Positions 33,997 to 42,419 of a DNA stretch of 64,000 nucleotides are shown here, piece by piece. The first letter of the stretch is position 1, and the number at the start of each line of letters is the position of its first letter. Position numbers and translations under genes: made by a program. Below the pieces are notes generated by a model, which searched no databases, had not been told where the DNA came from, and was given only the letters and a program-made list of their open reading frames with translations. Source of the DNA: AG41 sp035943095 (GTDB taxonomy: Bacteria > Gemmatimonadota > Gemmatimonadetes > Gemmatimonadales > GWC2-71-9); contig DASZCN010000101.1 of assembly GCA_035943095.1 (NCBI GenBank), forward strand, positions 1-64,000. Reading direction: 5' to 3'.

Positions 33997-35112
33997 ATGC
34001 GAGACCGGGCGCTCACGATCCTCCAACTCACGCATCAGGGGGGCGCGTCCGGCTCTACCATGATGATCGCGAACCTGAGCCGGCAGCTGGCGCTGCGCGG
34101 CCATCGCGTCCTCGTGGGGTGTCCGGCCGGCACGAGGCTCGCGGGGCTCGCCCGCGATGCGGGATTGGACGTCGTGCCGCTCGATTTTCGTCGGCTGGCG
34201 CCGCTCTCCCATGCCCTGGGGGCGGTACTCGAACGTGAGCGGGTGGACGTAGTCAACTCGAACGCCACGCGCGACCGCCGTGCGCTGACGTGGCTGCGCT
34301 GGCGGCGACGCCTCCGGCGCCCGTTCGTCGTGACACGTCACACCATGCCCCTCACGTCGCCCGCGGAGCTTCTGGCAGTAGGACTCTCGGCCGACCGCAC
34401 GATCGCCGTGAGCCGGGCCGTGGCACGCGCCCTCCGACGGCGGCTGCACCCCGGCGCGCGGTTGCGCGTCGTGCCGAATGGCATCGACCTGACGCGCGTG
34501 CGCGCCGCGCCGTCCGAGAAGGATCTTGCCGACGCCCGCGCCGCCCTGGGGGACGTCGGGGGGGGGGACCGCGGGGGCCGGCCTGTGGTACTCGTCCTGG
34601 CGCGTCGCAAAGATCAGCACATCCTGCTCAAGAGCCTTGGGGCGCTGGAACACCCGGTCGTCGTCGCGTGCGTGGGGATCGACGGCGACGCGGAGCTGCG
34701 CGCCCTCGAGCGCGGCGTCCCCACGCGCCATCGCGTCGTCTACGTGCCGTTCACCGACCGGCCGCTCGCCTTCTGCCGCCTGGCCGCGATCTCTGCCCTG
34801 CCATCCCGCATCGAAGGCCTGTCCATCGCGCTGCTCGAGACCATGGCCCTCGGATTGCCGGCGGTGGCGTCGCGGGCGGGGGGCAACCCGGATGTCATCA
34901 CGTCCGAGGAGACCGGCGTGCTCGTTCCCCCGCTCGACCCGCTGGCCTGGGCCGGCGCGCTCGACCGCGTGTTGGGGGATCGTGCGTTCGCACAGCGGAT
35001 CGCGCGCGCGGGCCGCGATCTCGTGGAGCGTGAATTCACGCTCGAGTCCGCCGCCGAACGGACCGAGGCCGTGTACCGTGAGGCAGTGGAACGGCGGCGC
35101 GCGCTCGATTGA
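33997..35112 (+). CDS. Glycosyltransferase family 4 with a G10 tract
   Basis: 371 aa. GT-B fold: QLTHQGGASGSTMMIANL (N-terminal loop), SRAVARALRRRL and NGIDL before the linker, and C-terminal PSRIEGLSIALLETMALGLP with the E-x7-E donor motif. The inter-domain linker is encoded by ten consecutive Gs (34558-34567), read as three Gly and the first base of Asp; a one-base slip would truncate the enzyme at the linker. The stop overlaps the TTG of the next GT4 gene. Confidence 0.87.
   Translation: MRDRALTILQLTHQGGASGSTMMIANLSRQLALRGHRVLVGCPAGTRLAGLARDAGLDVVPLDFRRLAPLSHALGAVLERERVDVVNSNATRDRRALTWLRWRRRLRRPFVVTRHTMPLTSPAELLAVGLSADRTIAVSRAVARALRRRLHPGARLRVVPNGIDLTRVRAAPSEKDLADARAALGDVGGGDRGGRPVVLVLARRKDQHILLKSLGALEHPVVVACVGIDGDAELRALERGVPTRHRVVYVPFTDRPLAFCRLAAISALPSRIEGLSIALLETMALGLPAVASRAGGNPDVITSEETGVLVPPLDPLAWAGALDRVLGDRAFAQRIARAGRDLVEREFTLESAAERTEAVYREAVERRRALD
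34558..34567. repeat. G10 homopolymer inside a glycosyltransferase gene
   Basis: Ten Gs in a row in the linker-coding part of the GT4 gene. Such tracts can change length by slippage; in several pathogens this phase-varies surface sugars. It could equally be a sequencing-length error. Confidence 0.7.
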
Positions 35113-36284
35113 ATCCCACGCTCGTCCTCGCCCTCAACTTCCCGCCGTTCGGGGGCGGTATCGCGCGCATGATCGGCGAGATCACTGCCCGCTACCCGGC
35201 GGACGGCGTGGTGGTATCGACGGGCACGTGGCCGGGAAGCGAGGCCAGCGACGCCCGCTTTCGCCAGACCGTCGACCGTGTGCCGGTAGGCGCCAAGCGG
35301 CTGCGTACGGTGAACGGCCTGGTCCGCTGGACCCGGCGCGCCGGCGCGCTCGTGCGTCGCACCGCGCCCGCCTTCGCGTGGTGCGACGAGGTCAAACCCG
35401 CCGGGTACGCGGCGGCGTGGCTGAACGCGCGCCAGGGTCTGCCGTTCGGGGTGCTCGCGCATGGAGCGGATTTCCTGCTGCTGCAGGCGAAGATCGGTCG
35501 CTCCGCGTTCAAGCGCTGGACCGCGTCCCGGATACTGCGGCGCTGCGCCGTGGTCGTCACCAACAGCCACTGGAGCGCCGCTCTCGTCCGCTCGGTTCTC
35601 GAGTCGCTCCACCTTCCCGGCCTCGCCGCCGACGTGCGCGTCGTGCACCTCGGCACGACGCCGGCCCGGTTCAACCCGGACGTGGACGCCGGCCCCGTGC
35701 GCCAGAAGTACGGACTCGACGGCGGTCCGTGGCTCCTGACGGTCGCGCGCCTCGACCATCACAAGGGGATCGACACGGTGATCCGCGCCCTACCGGCGGT
35801 CCGTGCGGCGTTCCCGGCGGCGCGCTACGTGGTGGCGGGCATCGGGAGCCGCAAGGAGACCCTGGAACAGCTCGTCGCCGAGCTGCGGTTGGGGGATGCC
35901 GTGCGGCTGCTGGGCTTCGTTCCCGACGAGGACTTGCCGGCGCTCTATAACGCGGCCGACCTGTTCGTGCTCGCGTCGCGCCGCTACGACTTGCTCGTAG
36001 AAGGCTTTGGCATCGCGGTGGTCGAGGCGTCGGCCTCCGGCCTTCCAGTCATCGGGAGCCGGTCCGGAGGCATTCCGGAAGCCGTTCGGGAAGGAGTCAC
36101 CGGCCTGATCATCGAGCCCGACGATCCCGGCGCGGTGGCGGCGGCGGCGATCCGGTTGCTCGGCGACGCGTCGCTCCGGCAGGGGATGGGCCGCGCCGGC
36201 CGCGTGGCCGTGGAAGAGTACTACAACTGGGATCGGGTGGCGGCCGACCTGATCCGGATCGACTGGGAGTTCCGCCGGTCCTGA
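35109..36284 (+). CDS. Glycosyltransferase family 4 (paralogue A)
   Basis: 391 aa from the TTG at 35109 (TTGA overlap). N-terminal lobe starts ALNFPPFGGGIARMIGEI; middle has SHWSAALVRSVL and HLGTTPARFNPD; donor lobe has ARLDHHKGIDTVIRALP, the flexible loop RRYDLLVEGFGIAVVEASASGLPVIG and SGGIPEAV. Nearly colinear with the next gene (same N-terminal FPP-GGGIAR, EVKPAGY/NVKPAGY, YYNWDRV/YFNWDRV ends), so the pair looks like a tandem duplication. Confidence 0.88.
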   Translation: MNPTLVLALNFPPFGGGIARMIGEITARYPADGVVVSTGTWPGSEASDARFRQTVDRVPVGAKRLRTVNGLVRWTRRAGALVRRTAPAFAWCDEVKPAGYAAAWLNARQGLPFGVLAHGADFLLLQAKIGRSAFKRWTASRILRRCAVVVTNSHWSAALVRSVLESLHLPGLAADVRVVHLGTTPARFNPDVDAGPVRQKYGLDGGPWLLTVARLDHHKGIDTVIRALPAVRAAFPAARYVVAGIGSRKETLEQLVAELRLGDAVRLLGFVPDEDLPALYNAADLFVLASRRYDLLVEGFGIAVVEASASGLPVIGSRSGGIPEAVREGVTGLIIEPDDPGAVAAAAIRLLGDASLRQGMGRAGRVAVEEYYNWDRVAADLIRIDWEFRRS

Positions 36285-36338
36285 TCCTCGGTTAGCATTC
36301 GCAAAGCGCATGCATCCGCTCGCTCCGGCTCTCCCGCG

Positions 36339-37523
36339 ATGACCACGCTGCTTCTGGCGCAGGATTTTCCTCCAATGGGCGGGGGCATCGCCCGCCTGCA
36401 CGGCGAGCTCGCGAAGCGCTACCCTCGCGGCGAGCTGGTCGTGTCCACGCCGGCCGATCCCGACGCCGCCGAGGTCGACGCCGGGCTCGGTGTCATCGTG
36501 GATCGACTCCCGATCGGCGCCCGCCGGACCAAGACACTCACCGGCTTGCTGCTTTGGTCCCGGCGTGCCGCGAGCCTCGCGCGCCAGCACCGCGCCCGGT
36601 TCGTGCATTGCGGGAATGTGAAGCCCGCGGGATATCCGGCGCGCTGGGTGTTCGAGCGCCTGCGGGTGCCCTATAGCTTGTTCCTTTACGGTGCCGACCT
36701 GTTGAGCGAGCAACACAAGATCCGCCAGTCTCCCCTGAAGCGCCGCATCGCCCGCGCCATTTTCGGCGGAGCCAAGGTGCTCCTCCCGATCAGCAACTGG
36801 ACGCGTGACCTCGCCATGACGTTGCTCGGCGAGCTGGGAATCGACTCGGGCGGCACACGGATGCGCGTCATGCCGCTCGGCACCGATCCCGTGCACTTCC
36901 GTCCCGGTGTCGATCCTGGTGCGCTACGGACGAGGTTCGGGCTTCCCGACGGTGATACGCGATGGCTGGTGACGGTGGCTCGGCTCCAGCGGCACAAAGG
37001 CATCGACACGGTCATCCAGGCGCTTCCGGCGATTCTCGCCGGCGCACCGGACGTGCGGTACGCGGTGGCCGGCAGTGGGCCCGACCGCGAGCGATTGGAG
37101 CGGTTGGCGGAGCAGGTCGGCGTCAGGCATTGCGTGAGGTTTCTCGGCGCGGTGGACGACCAGGATCTTCCGGCGCTCTACAACCTGGGCTCGGTGTACG
37201 TCGGCGCTTCGCGTCGCTCGGAGCGACTGGGGGTGGAGGGGTTTGGGATCGCGCTGGTCGAAGCGTCGGCATGCGGCCTGCCGGTCGTCGCCGCCAACTC
37301 GGGCGGGATTCCCGACGCGGTGCGCGAAGGGGAGACTGGCTTCCTCGTCCCCCCCGAGGAGCCCGCGGCCTTCGCCGCAGCGATCTGCCGCCTGCTCGCG
37401 GACCCGGCGACCGGCAAGCGGATCGGACAGAACGGTCGCCGCGCGGTGGAGAGCTACTTCAATTGGGATCGCGTGGTGCGAGATCTCCGCGACGTCGAGT
37501 CGCAGGCCCTCGCCACTCCTTGA
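36339..37523 (+). CDS. Glycosyltransferase family 4 (paralogue B)
   Basis: 394 aa. Same architecture as its left neighbour: AQDFPPMGGGIARLHGEL, NVKPAGYPARW, ISNWTRDLAMTLL, ARLQRHKGIDTVIQALP, LGVEGFGIALVEASACGLPVV and the end AVESYFNWDRVVRDL. Donor and acceptor are unknown; enzymes of this group often build mannose- or hexose-containing chains. 54 bp separate the two paralogues, the widest gap in the block. Confidence 0.88.
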   Translation: MTTLLLAQDFPPMGGGIARLHGELAKRYPRGELVVSTPADPDAAEVDAGLGVIVDRLPIGARRTKTLTGLLLWSRRAASLARQHRARFVHCGNVKPAGYPARWVFERLRVPYSLFLYGADLLSEQHKIRQSPLKRRIARAIFGGAKVLLPISNWTRDLAMTLLGELGIDSGGTRMRVMPLGTDPVHFRPGVDPGALRTRFGLPDGDTRWLVTVARLQRHKGIDTVIQALPAILAGAPDVRYAVAGSGPDRERLERLAEQVGVRHCVRFLGAVDDQDLPALYNLGSVYVGASRRSERLGVEGFGIALVEASACGLPVVAANSGGIPDAVREGETGFLVPPEEPAAFAAAICRLLADPATGKRIGQNGRRAVESYFNWDRVVRDLRDVESQALATP

Positions 37524-37567
37524 GCCGCTTCATCAGCCGTCGCTCTTGACCGGGCGGCCGGCTCGAC

Positions 37568-38530
37568 ATGCTCGACATCCGCTGGTTTGCGCCGAACGAA
37601 CACTGCGCGCTCGTGGTGCCTCGCTTGCAGGCCCGCGGCGTATCGATCGCCCTGGATGGCGGCGAACCTGCGCGTCTGGCGATCGCGATGGACGCGCGGG
37701 TGGCCGCCGCCGCGTACACGTATGCCCGCCGGGTCGGTTGCCCGCTGATCCATTATGTGTGGGATCTCCCGCCCTGGAGGCTGGGCGACGGTCGTCCCGA
37801 CTGGGTGTGGCACGTGTTTGGCCGGTTTTTGCGGGTCCCACGCATCGGGCGGCGCTACCCGGAGCGGAAGGGCTATTACAGCCGGCTCAAGTTCGTCGCA
37901 TCCCGCGCTCGGGAGGTGTGGGTGCCGAGCGCATATACGGCGGGGAGCGTCGCAGCGCGGTTCGACGTGACGTGTCGGCGCGTGCCGTTCTGTTTCGATT
38001 CGGACCGCTTCACGCCCGCTTCCGCGACCCGCACGCGCGGGCTGCTCAGCGTGTCGCGGCTCACCCCGCAGAAGAACCATGCGGCGGTGATTCGCGCCGC
38101 CGCTCGGTTCGGGCCCGCTCTCGCGGTCCGCGTAGTAGGAAGCGGCCCCGAGCGCGACGGGCTCGAGCGGCTCGCCCGTGAGCTGCGGGTGCCCTGCACG
38201 ATCGAGTCCGGGCTTTCGGAGGGGGAAATGGTGAGCGCGTATTGCAGCGCGGACGTCGTCGTCTGCCCGAGCCGGTTCGAGGGGTTCGGGCTCACGCCGA
38301 TGGAGGCCATCGCCTGCGCCGCGCCGGTCGTGGTCTCCGACATCCCGCCCCATCGCGAATTCCTCGGCGACACGCCTCACTACTTCACGCTGGATGACGA
38401 CGACAGCCTGGTGCAGGCGATCGCCGCCGCGCGCACGGGGCGGCCGCCGTCACCGGCGGTCTTGGAAAGCGTGTCGATCGACGCGGCCGCGGATCGCTTC
38501 GCTGCCGGTCTCGCTCCCTACCTGCGGTAG
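37568..38530 (+). CDS. Glycosyltransferase family 4
   Basis: 320 aa, with a shortened N-terminal lobe compared with usual GT4 enzymes. Visible parts: HYVWDLPPWRLGDGRPDW, WVPSAYTAGSVAARF, CFDSDRFTP, the donor lobe start SVSRLTPQKNHAAV and PSRFEGFGLTPMEAIACAAPVV. The last gene of the plus-strand glycan block, convergent with the patatin-like gene 10 bp away. Confidence 0.86.
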   Translation: MLDIRWFAPNEHCALVVPRLQARGVSIALDGGEPARLAIAMDARVAAAAYTYARRVGCPLIHYVWDLPPWRLGDGRPDWVWHVFGRFLRVPRIGRRYPERKGYYSRLKFVASRAREVWVPSAYTAGSVAARFDVTCRRVPFCFDSDRFTPASATRTRGLLSVSRLTPQKNHAAVIRAAARFGPALAVRVVGSGPERDGLERLARELRVPCTIESGLSEGEMVSAYCSADVVVCPSRFEGFGLTPMEAIACAAPVVVSDIPPHREFLGDTPHYFTLDDDDSLVQAIAAARTGRPPSPAVLESVSIDAAADRFAAGLAPYLR

Positions 38531-38539
38531 GAGGCGATC

Positions 38540-39622
38540 TTAGCCCGCGGCGCCCGCCGCGCGCGAAGTGGCCACGGGCCGCGCGCTGATCGCGTAGGTG
38601 GGACAGTGGCGGATGAAGCCCCCGTCGATCGGGGACCATTCCTGATCGGGACGCGTGACGACCGCTTTCCCCTCCGCATCCAGCACGAACATGCCGGGTG
38701 GCGCCTGTACCAGACATGCGCCGCAACCGATGCAGCGCTCGCGCTGGACCCGAACGGTCACGGGCCGGCGCGGATACACGCCGCCGTCCCCCAGCGCGGG
38801 CCATTCCTCCGGCCGGTCGAGCGCGGCGGCCGTCGCGCGGTAGCCTTCTTCCACGACTTCGCGCAGATGATCGAACGAGTCGAACGGGATGTGCTCGACG
38901 CGCGGGTGCACGTAGTAGATGGGCGGCGTGGTCCAGTCCCGCAGCCGCAGCTCGAGCAGGGCCTGCATGGCGATCTCGGTGGCGCGTGCGAACACGGCGG
39001 CGAATCCTTCTTCCTGCGTGTCCGCGCGGAACGCGTTCGAGGCGGAAACGTCCACCGCGAGGATGAGATCGGCGCCGAGGATGCGGGCCGTTCCCACCGG
39101 GAGGTTGTCCACGGTCGCGCCGTCGACGTAGAAGCGACCGCGGATCTCCCGGGGTGGCAGGTAGCCCGGCAAGGCGCAGGACGCGAACACCGCGTCGCCT
39201 ACCGGCACCTCGTCGAGGCCGTCCAGGCCCCAGAACACCTGCATCCCCGAGTTGACGTCGACAGTGTTCACGATGAGGGGGTGCCGCAAGTCCTGGAACG
39301 TCACGTTGCCCACCAGCTTCTGGATCAACAGATCGAGCGGATCCCGCCGGAACAGGGCGGGGGACCGCATGCGCTTGAACGCCATGTCGGCGTGCGCCAC
39401 GGCGAAGATGTCCTTGCGTCGCAGGGCCACCGCGATGTCGCGCAGCTCGGCGATGCTCCGACCCGCCGACCACGCGGCACCGACGAGCGCGCCCACGCTC
39501 GTACCGACGATCTGCGCCGGCACGAGCCCGCGCTCGGTGAGCGCCTGCAGCACGCCGACATGGGCGAGGCCCTTCATGCCGCCGCCGCCCAACACGAGTG
39601 TGAATCGCGTCTGGGTGTTCAC
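38540..39622 (-). CDS. Patatin-like phospholipase fused to a single-cluster ferredoxin domain
   Basis: 360 aa from the GTG at 39622. The patatin domain (1-280) has the oxyanion loop GGGGMKG, nucleophile Ser42 in GTSVGA and catalytic Asp167 in VDGATVDNLPV (dyad complete), like RssA/YchK. At the C-terminus Cys297, Cys300, Cys303 and Cys340 (CIGCGAC ... HCPTYAI) form a ferredoxin-type Fe-S site. That combination is unusual; the cluster might sense redox state or tether the lipase to an electron carrier. No signal peptide. The ORF continues to 39715 upstream but the GTG gives a normal family start. Confidence 0.85.
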   Translation of the reverse strand: MNTQTRFTLVLGGGGMKGLAHVGVLQALTERGLVPAQIVGTSVGALVGAAWSAGRSIAELRDIAVALRRKDIFAVAHADMAFKRMRSPALFRRDPLDLLIQKLVGNVTFQDLRHPLIVNTVDVNSGMQVFWGLDGLDEVPVGDAVFASCALPGYLPPREIRGRFYVDGATVDNLPVGTARILGADLILAVDVSASNAFRADTQEEGFAAVFARATEIAMQALLELRLRDWTTPPIYYVHPRVEHIPFDSFDHLREVVEEGYRATAAALDRPEEWPALGDGGVYPRRPVTVRVQRERCIGCGACLVQAPPGMFVLDAEGKAVVTRPDQEWSPIDGGFIRHCPTYAISARPVATSRAAGAAG

Positions 39623-39677
39623 GTGATTCGCCGCTTGCCCGGGAGGTGAGCTTCCGAGTAACGTAGTCGTGATCCCT

Positions 39678-40508
39678 ATGCCCGCGCTACTCTTTGGCCG
39701 TCGCGTCGCGCGCAATCGCTGGTCGCTCGCCGGTCTCGCGCTCGTGGCCGCGTTAGGCCTCGCCGCCGCCGCGGCACCGTGGCTGGCGCCGGCGGATCCA
39801 AATCATGGCGAGCTCGCCGCGGCGCTCCGCGCGCCCTCGACCGCGTTCCCGCTCGGCACCGACGCGCAGGGGCGCGACGTCCTGAGCCGTGTCCTCTTCG
39901 GCGCGCGGCTGTCGCTCGCGGTCGGTCTCACGAGTCAAGTGATCTCGCTCGCGACCGGACTGTTGCTCGGCCTGGTGGCAGGCTTCCGCGGTCGCTGGGT
40001 CGACGCCGTCGTCATGCGCGCCGCCGACGTCACGCTCGCCTTCCCATCCCTTCTCCTGCTCATCGCCGTGGCCGCGGCGGTCCGGCCTTCGCTTCCGGTA
40101 GTCTGCGTGGTGATCGGCGCGGTGGGCTGGGCGGGGATGGCGCGATTGGTCCGCGGACAGGTGCTCGTGGCGCGGGGACTCGATTACGTGCAGGCGGCGC
40201 GGGCGCTCGGCGCCTCCGACGTGCGCCTCGTGGCGCGGCACGTGCTCCCCAACGTGCTCGGGCCCGTGATCGTGGCCGCGACCCTCGGGGTGGGGAGCGC
40301 GATCATGGCGGAAGCCGCCCTCTCGTTCGTCGGGTTGGGCGCACAGCCGCCCACGCCGTCGTGGGGCGCGATGATCGCCGAGGGTCGCGATTTGTTGCGC
40401 GTCGCACCGTGGGTGTCCCTGTTTCCCGGCCTCGCGATCGGCCTCACCGTGCTGGGCGTGAACCTCGTCGGCGACGGCCTCCGCGACGCGCTCGACGTCC
40501 GCGCATGA
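39678..40508 (+). CDS. DppC/OppC-type ABC transporter permease (orphan)
   Basis: 276 aa from the ATG at 39678 (a GTG three codons upstream, at 39669, is also possible). Five to six membrane segments with the periplasmic N-terminal loop typical of DppC (APADPNHGEL, then FPLGTDAQGRDVLSRVL) and the ATPase-contact EAA loop near EAALSFVGLGAQPPTPSWGAM. The normal partners (DppB permease, DppD/F ATPases and binding protein) are absent nearby; the next gene is an aminotransferase joined by ATGA, so the transporter must borrow subunits from elsewhere or be remnant. Confidence 0.85.
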   Translation: MPALLFGRRVARNRWSLAGLALVAALGLAAAAAPWLAPADPNHGELAAALRAPSTAFPLGTDAQGRDVLSRVLFGARLSLAVGLTSQVISLATGLLLGLVAGFRGRWVDAVVMRAADVTLAFPSLLLLIAVAAAVRPSLPVVCVVIGAVGWAGMARLVRGQVLVARGLDYVQAARALGASDVRLVARHVLPNVLGPVIVAATLGVGSAIMAEAALSFVGLGAQPPTPSWGAMIAEGRDLLRVAPWVSLFPGLAIGLTVLGVNLVGDGLRDALDVRA

Positions 40509-41692
40509 CCGATATCGCCTACCATCCCACACGTCTGCGCGCGGTGCGCGAGCAGTTTCGCGCGCTCCGCGCCGCCGAATTCCCGTGGACCGCGGACACG
40601 GTGTACCTGAACAACGCGTCCATCGGCCCCATTCCCGAACGCACCCGCCGCGCCCTCGACGAATTCACCGCGAAACGCACCGCCCCCCACCTCCTCCCCG
40701 ACCGCGAGCTCCAGGCCGGTCTGCAGGCGGCGCGCGCCGCGGTGGCCGCGCTGCTCAACGCGGAGCCCGCGGAGATCGCCCTCGCGACGAATACCAGCCA
40801 CGGCCTGAACCTGGCCGCGCGCGCGCTGCCGCTCACGCCCGGGGATGTGGTGCTCGTGTCCGATCGTGAGTTTCCCGCCAACGTCTATCCGTGGCTGCTC
40901 CTCAGGAAGCGAGGCGTCGAGGTGGAGCTGGCGCCGTGTGCCGCCGAGGGGTGGCCGGACGAAGACTACCTCGTGGAGCGCTTGCACGATCCGCGCGTCC
41001 GTGTTCTCGCGGTGTCCTTCGTACAATTCTCGAACGGCTATCGCGCCGACCTCGCGCGCCTTGGCGCGGCGTGCCGCGCCAATGGGACCTTCCTGGTGGT
41101 CGACGGCATTCAGGGCATCGGAAACTCGGTACTCGACGTGCGCGACACGCCGGTGGACATCCTGGCTTGCGGCGGGCAAAAATGGCTGCTGTCGCCCTGG
41201 GGATCGGGATTCGTCTACGTGCGGCGGGAGCTGATCTCGGCGCTCGAGCCCGCGGTGACCGGGTGGATGGCATTCGAGGGTACCGACGACTTCTCGCGGC
41301 TCACGGAGTACAACCCCGCGTTTCGATCTGACGCCCGCCGTTTCGAGATGGTGACCCTGCCCTACCAGGACTTCTACGGGATGACCGCTTCGCTTGGGAT
41401 GCTGAGCGAGCTCGGCATGGACGACATCGCGCAGTACGCGCGTACGCTGCACGAGCCGATGCTGAAATGGGCGGACGACAACGGCGTCCGCGTCGCCTCA
41501 CCGCGCGAGGACGCGCATCGCTCGGCGATCATCTGTCTCGCCCCCGAGCATCCGGCGGAAGCGTACCACGCGCTGAAACGCGCGCACGTCGTGTGCTCGC
41601 TGCGGGAGGGCGCCATTCGCCTCGCGCCGCATTGCTACAACACGGTGGAGGAGCTGGAGCGGGTGCTGGATGTGCTTGACCAGCTCGAATGA
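40505..41692 (+). CDS. Class V aminotransferase-fold PLP enzyme
   Basis: 395 aa from the ATG at 40505. PLP enzyme of the cysteine-desulfurase/isopenicillin-epimerase group: YLNNASIGPIPERTRRAL, ATNTSHGLNLAARAL (phosphate cup), FLVVDGIQGIGNSVLDV (Asp that contacts PLP nitrogen) and the Schiff-base lysine in CGGQKWLLSPWG. There is no CysPxx loop of a real desulfurase, so an epimerase, lyase or aminotransferase is more likely. Substrate unknown. Confidence 0.83.
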   Translation: MTDIAYHPTRLRAVREQFRALRAAEFPWTADTVYLNNASIGPIPERTRRALDEFTAKRTAPHLLPDRELQAGLQAARAAVAALLNAEPAEIALATNTSHGLNLAARALPLTPGDVVLVSDREFPANVYPWLLLRKRGVEVELAPCAAEGWPDEDYLVERLHDPRVRVLAVSFVQFSNGYRADLARLGAACRANGTFLVVDGIQGIGNSVLDVRDTPVDILACGGQKWLLSPWGSGFVYVRRELISALEPAVTGWMAFEGTDDFSRLTEYNPAFRSDARRFEMVTLPYQDFYGMTASLGMLSELGMDDIAQYARTLHEPMLKWADDNGVRVASPREDAHRSAIICLAPEHPAEAYHALKRAHVVCSLREGAIRLAPHCYNTVEELERVLDVLDQLE

Positions 41693-41702
41693 GAAAGGCG
41701 AT

Positions 41703-41761
41703 ACACGACGGCACGTTGCCTGTCAGTTAGGTCGGGGAACGTGCCGTCGTGCCGTCGTGTA
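41703..41761. repeat. ACGACGGC octamer inverted repeat between convergent genes
   Basis: Left arm 41703-41717 pairs with 41738-41752; the right side carries the octamer GCCGTCGT twice. It lies after the aminotransferase stop and encodes the last residues of the YdjM-like protein on the other strand. It may act as a hairpin for both converging transcripts but has no T-run. Same ACGACNNN octamer form as the element in tgt. Confidence 0.7.
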
Positions 41762-42410
41762 ACGGGTTCTCCCGATGCCCATCCCCCCACCCTGCCCACG
41801 CGACGAATAACCAACCGAACACGATACCGCCGATCGCGAACGCGCGCTCCGTCGATGGCGGCGGGCTGAACAGCGAGCCGTAATACGACAGAAGGAGCAC
41901 CACGACGAACGTCCAGAAACCGTATCGTCCCACGCGATCGCGTGCGCAGGTGCTCGTGGCGTAGAGCCACAACGCTGCGGCGAACATCACGCTCTCGGTG
42001 ATGACGGTTCCCGTCGGTGAGTTCCAGAGACCGAGTCCCAGCGGCGTGCCGCCCGGATAGAGCGGCATATCAGGTCGATGTGTGACCCAATCGAGCACCC
42101 AATGACTCACCACTACCAGCGCGACGGCGATCGCTCCCGGCACGTATCCGGTGCGCATTCGGTAGAGGACCGCGAACAGCACCCCCCAACCGATGAGTGT
42201 GACGAGGCTGTGCGAGAGCGGAATGGAATCGAGACACAGCCTCAAGAACGGGTTTGGGTTGGCAACGATGTGGGCGTGCTCCCACCCGACAAGGAAGAAG
42301 ACCGGTAGGAGCAGATCCGCGAGGGTTGCCGCCGCGACGAAGGTGCCGAGCGAGGTGCGGGGGGCGACGCGCTTGGCGGCCAACGCGACGGCGTAGTGAC
42401 CGATGAACAC
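41727..42410 (-). CDS. YdjM-like integral membrane metal-dependent hydrolase-type protein
   Basis: 227 aa with about six membrane segments. His-rich family motifs: FIGHYAVALAAKRVAP at the N terminus, PLSHSLVT, VVSHWVLDWVTHRPDMPLYPG. The family (YdjM/LexA-regulated) is called metal-dependent hydrolase but activity is unproven. The last ten residues (around LHDGTTARSPT) are encoded by the 41.7-kb repeat, so the C-terminus has probably been replaced by repeat sequence. 9 bp from the tyrS stop. Confidence 0.75.
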   Translation of the reverse strand: MFIGHYAVALAAKRVAPRTSLGTFVAAATLADLLLPVFFLVGWEHAHIVANPNPFLRLCLDSIPLSHSLVTLIGWGVLFAVLYRMRTGYVPGAIAVALVVVSHWVLDWVTHRPDMPLYPGGTPLGLGLWNSPTGTVITESVMFAAALWLYATSTCARDRVGRYGFWTFVVVLLLSYYGSLFSPPPSTERAFAIGGIVFGWLFVAWAGWGDGHRENPLHDGTTARSPT

Positions 42411-42419
42411 GGGTGATCG

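Noticed and set aside
39669..39677. GTG start for the DppC-like permease
   Set aside because: The ATG three codons later is as good; left as an uncertain alternative.
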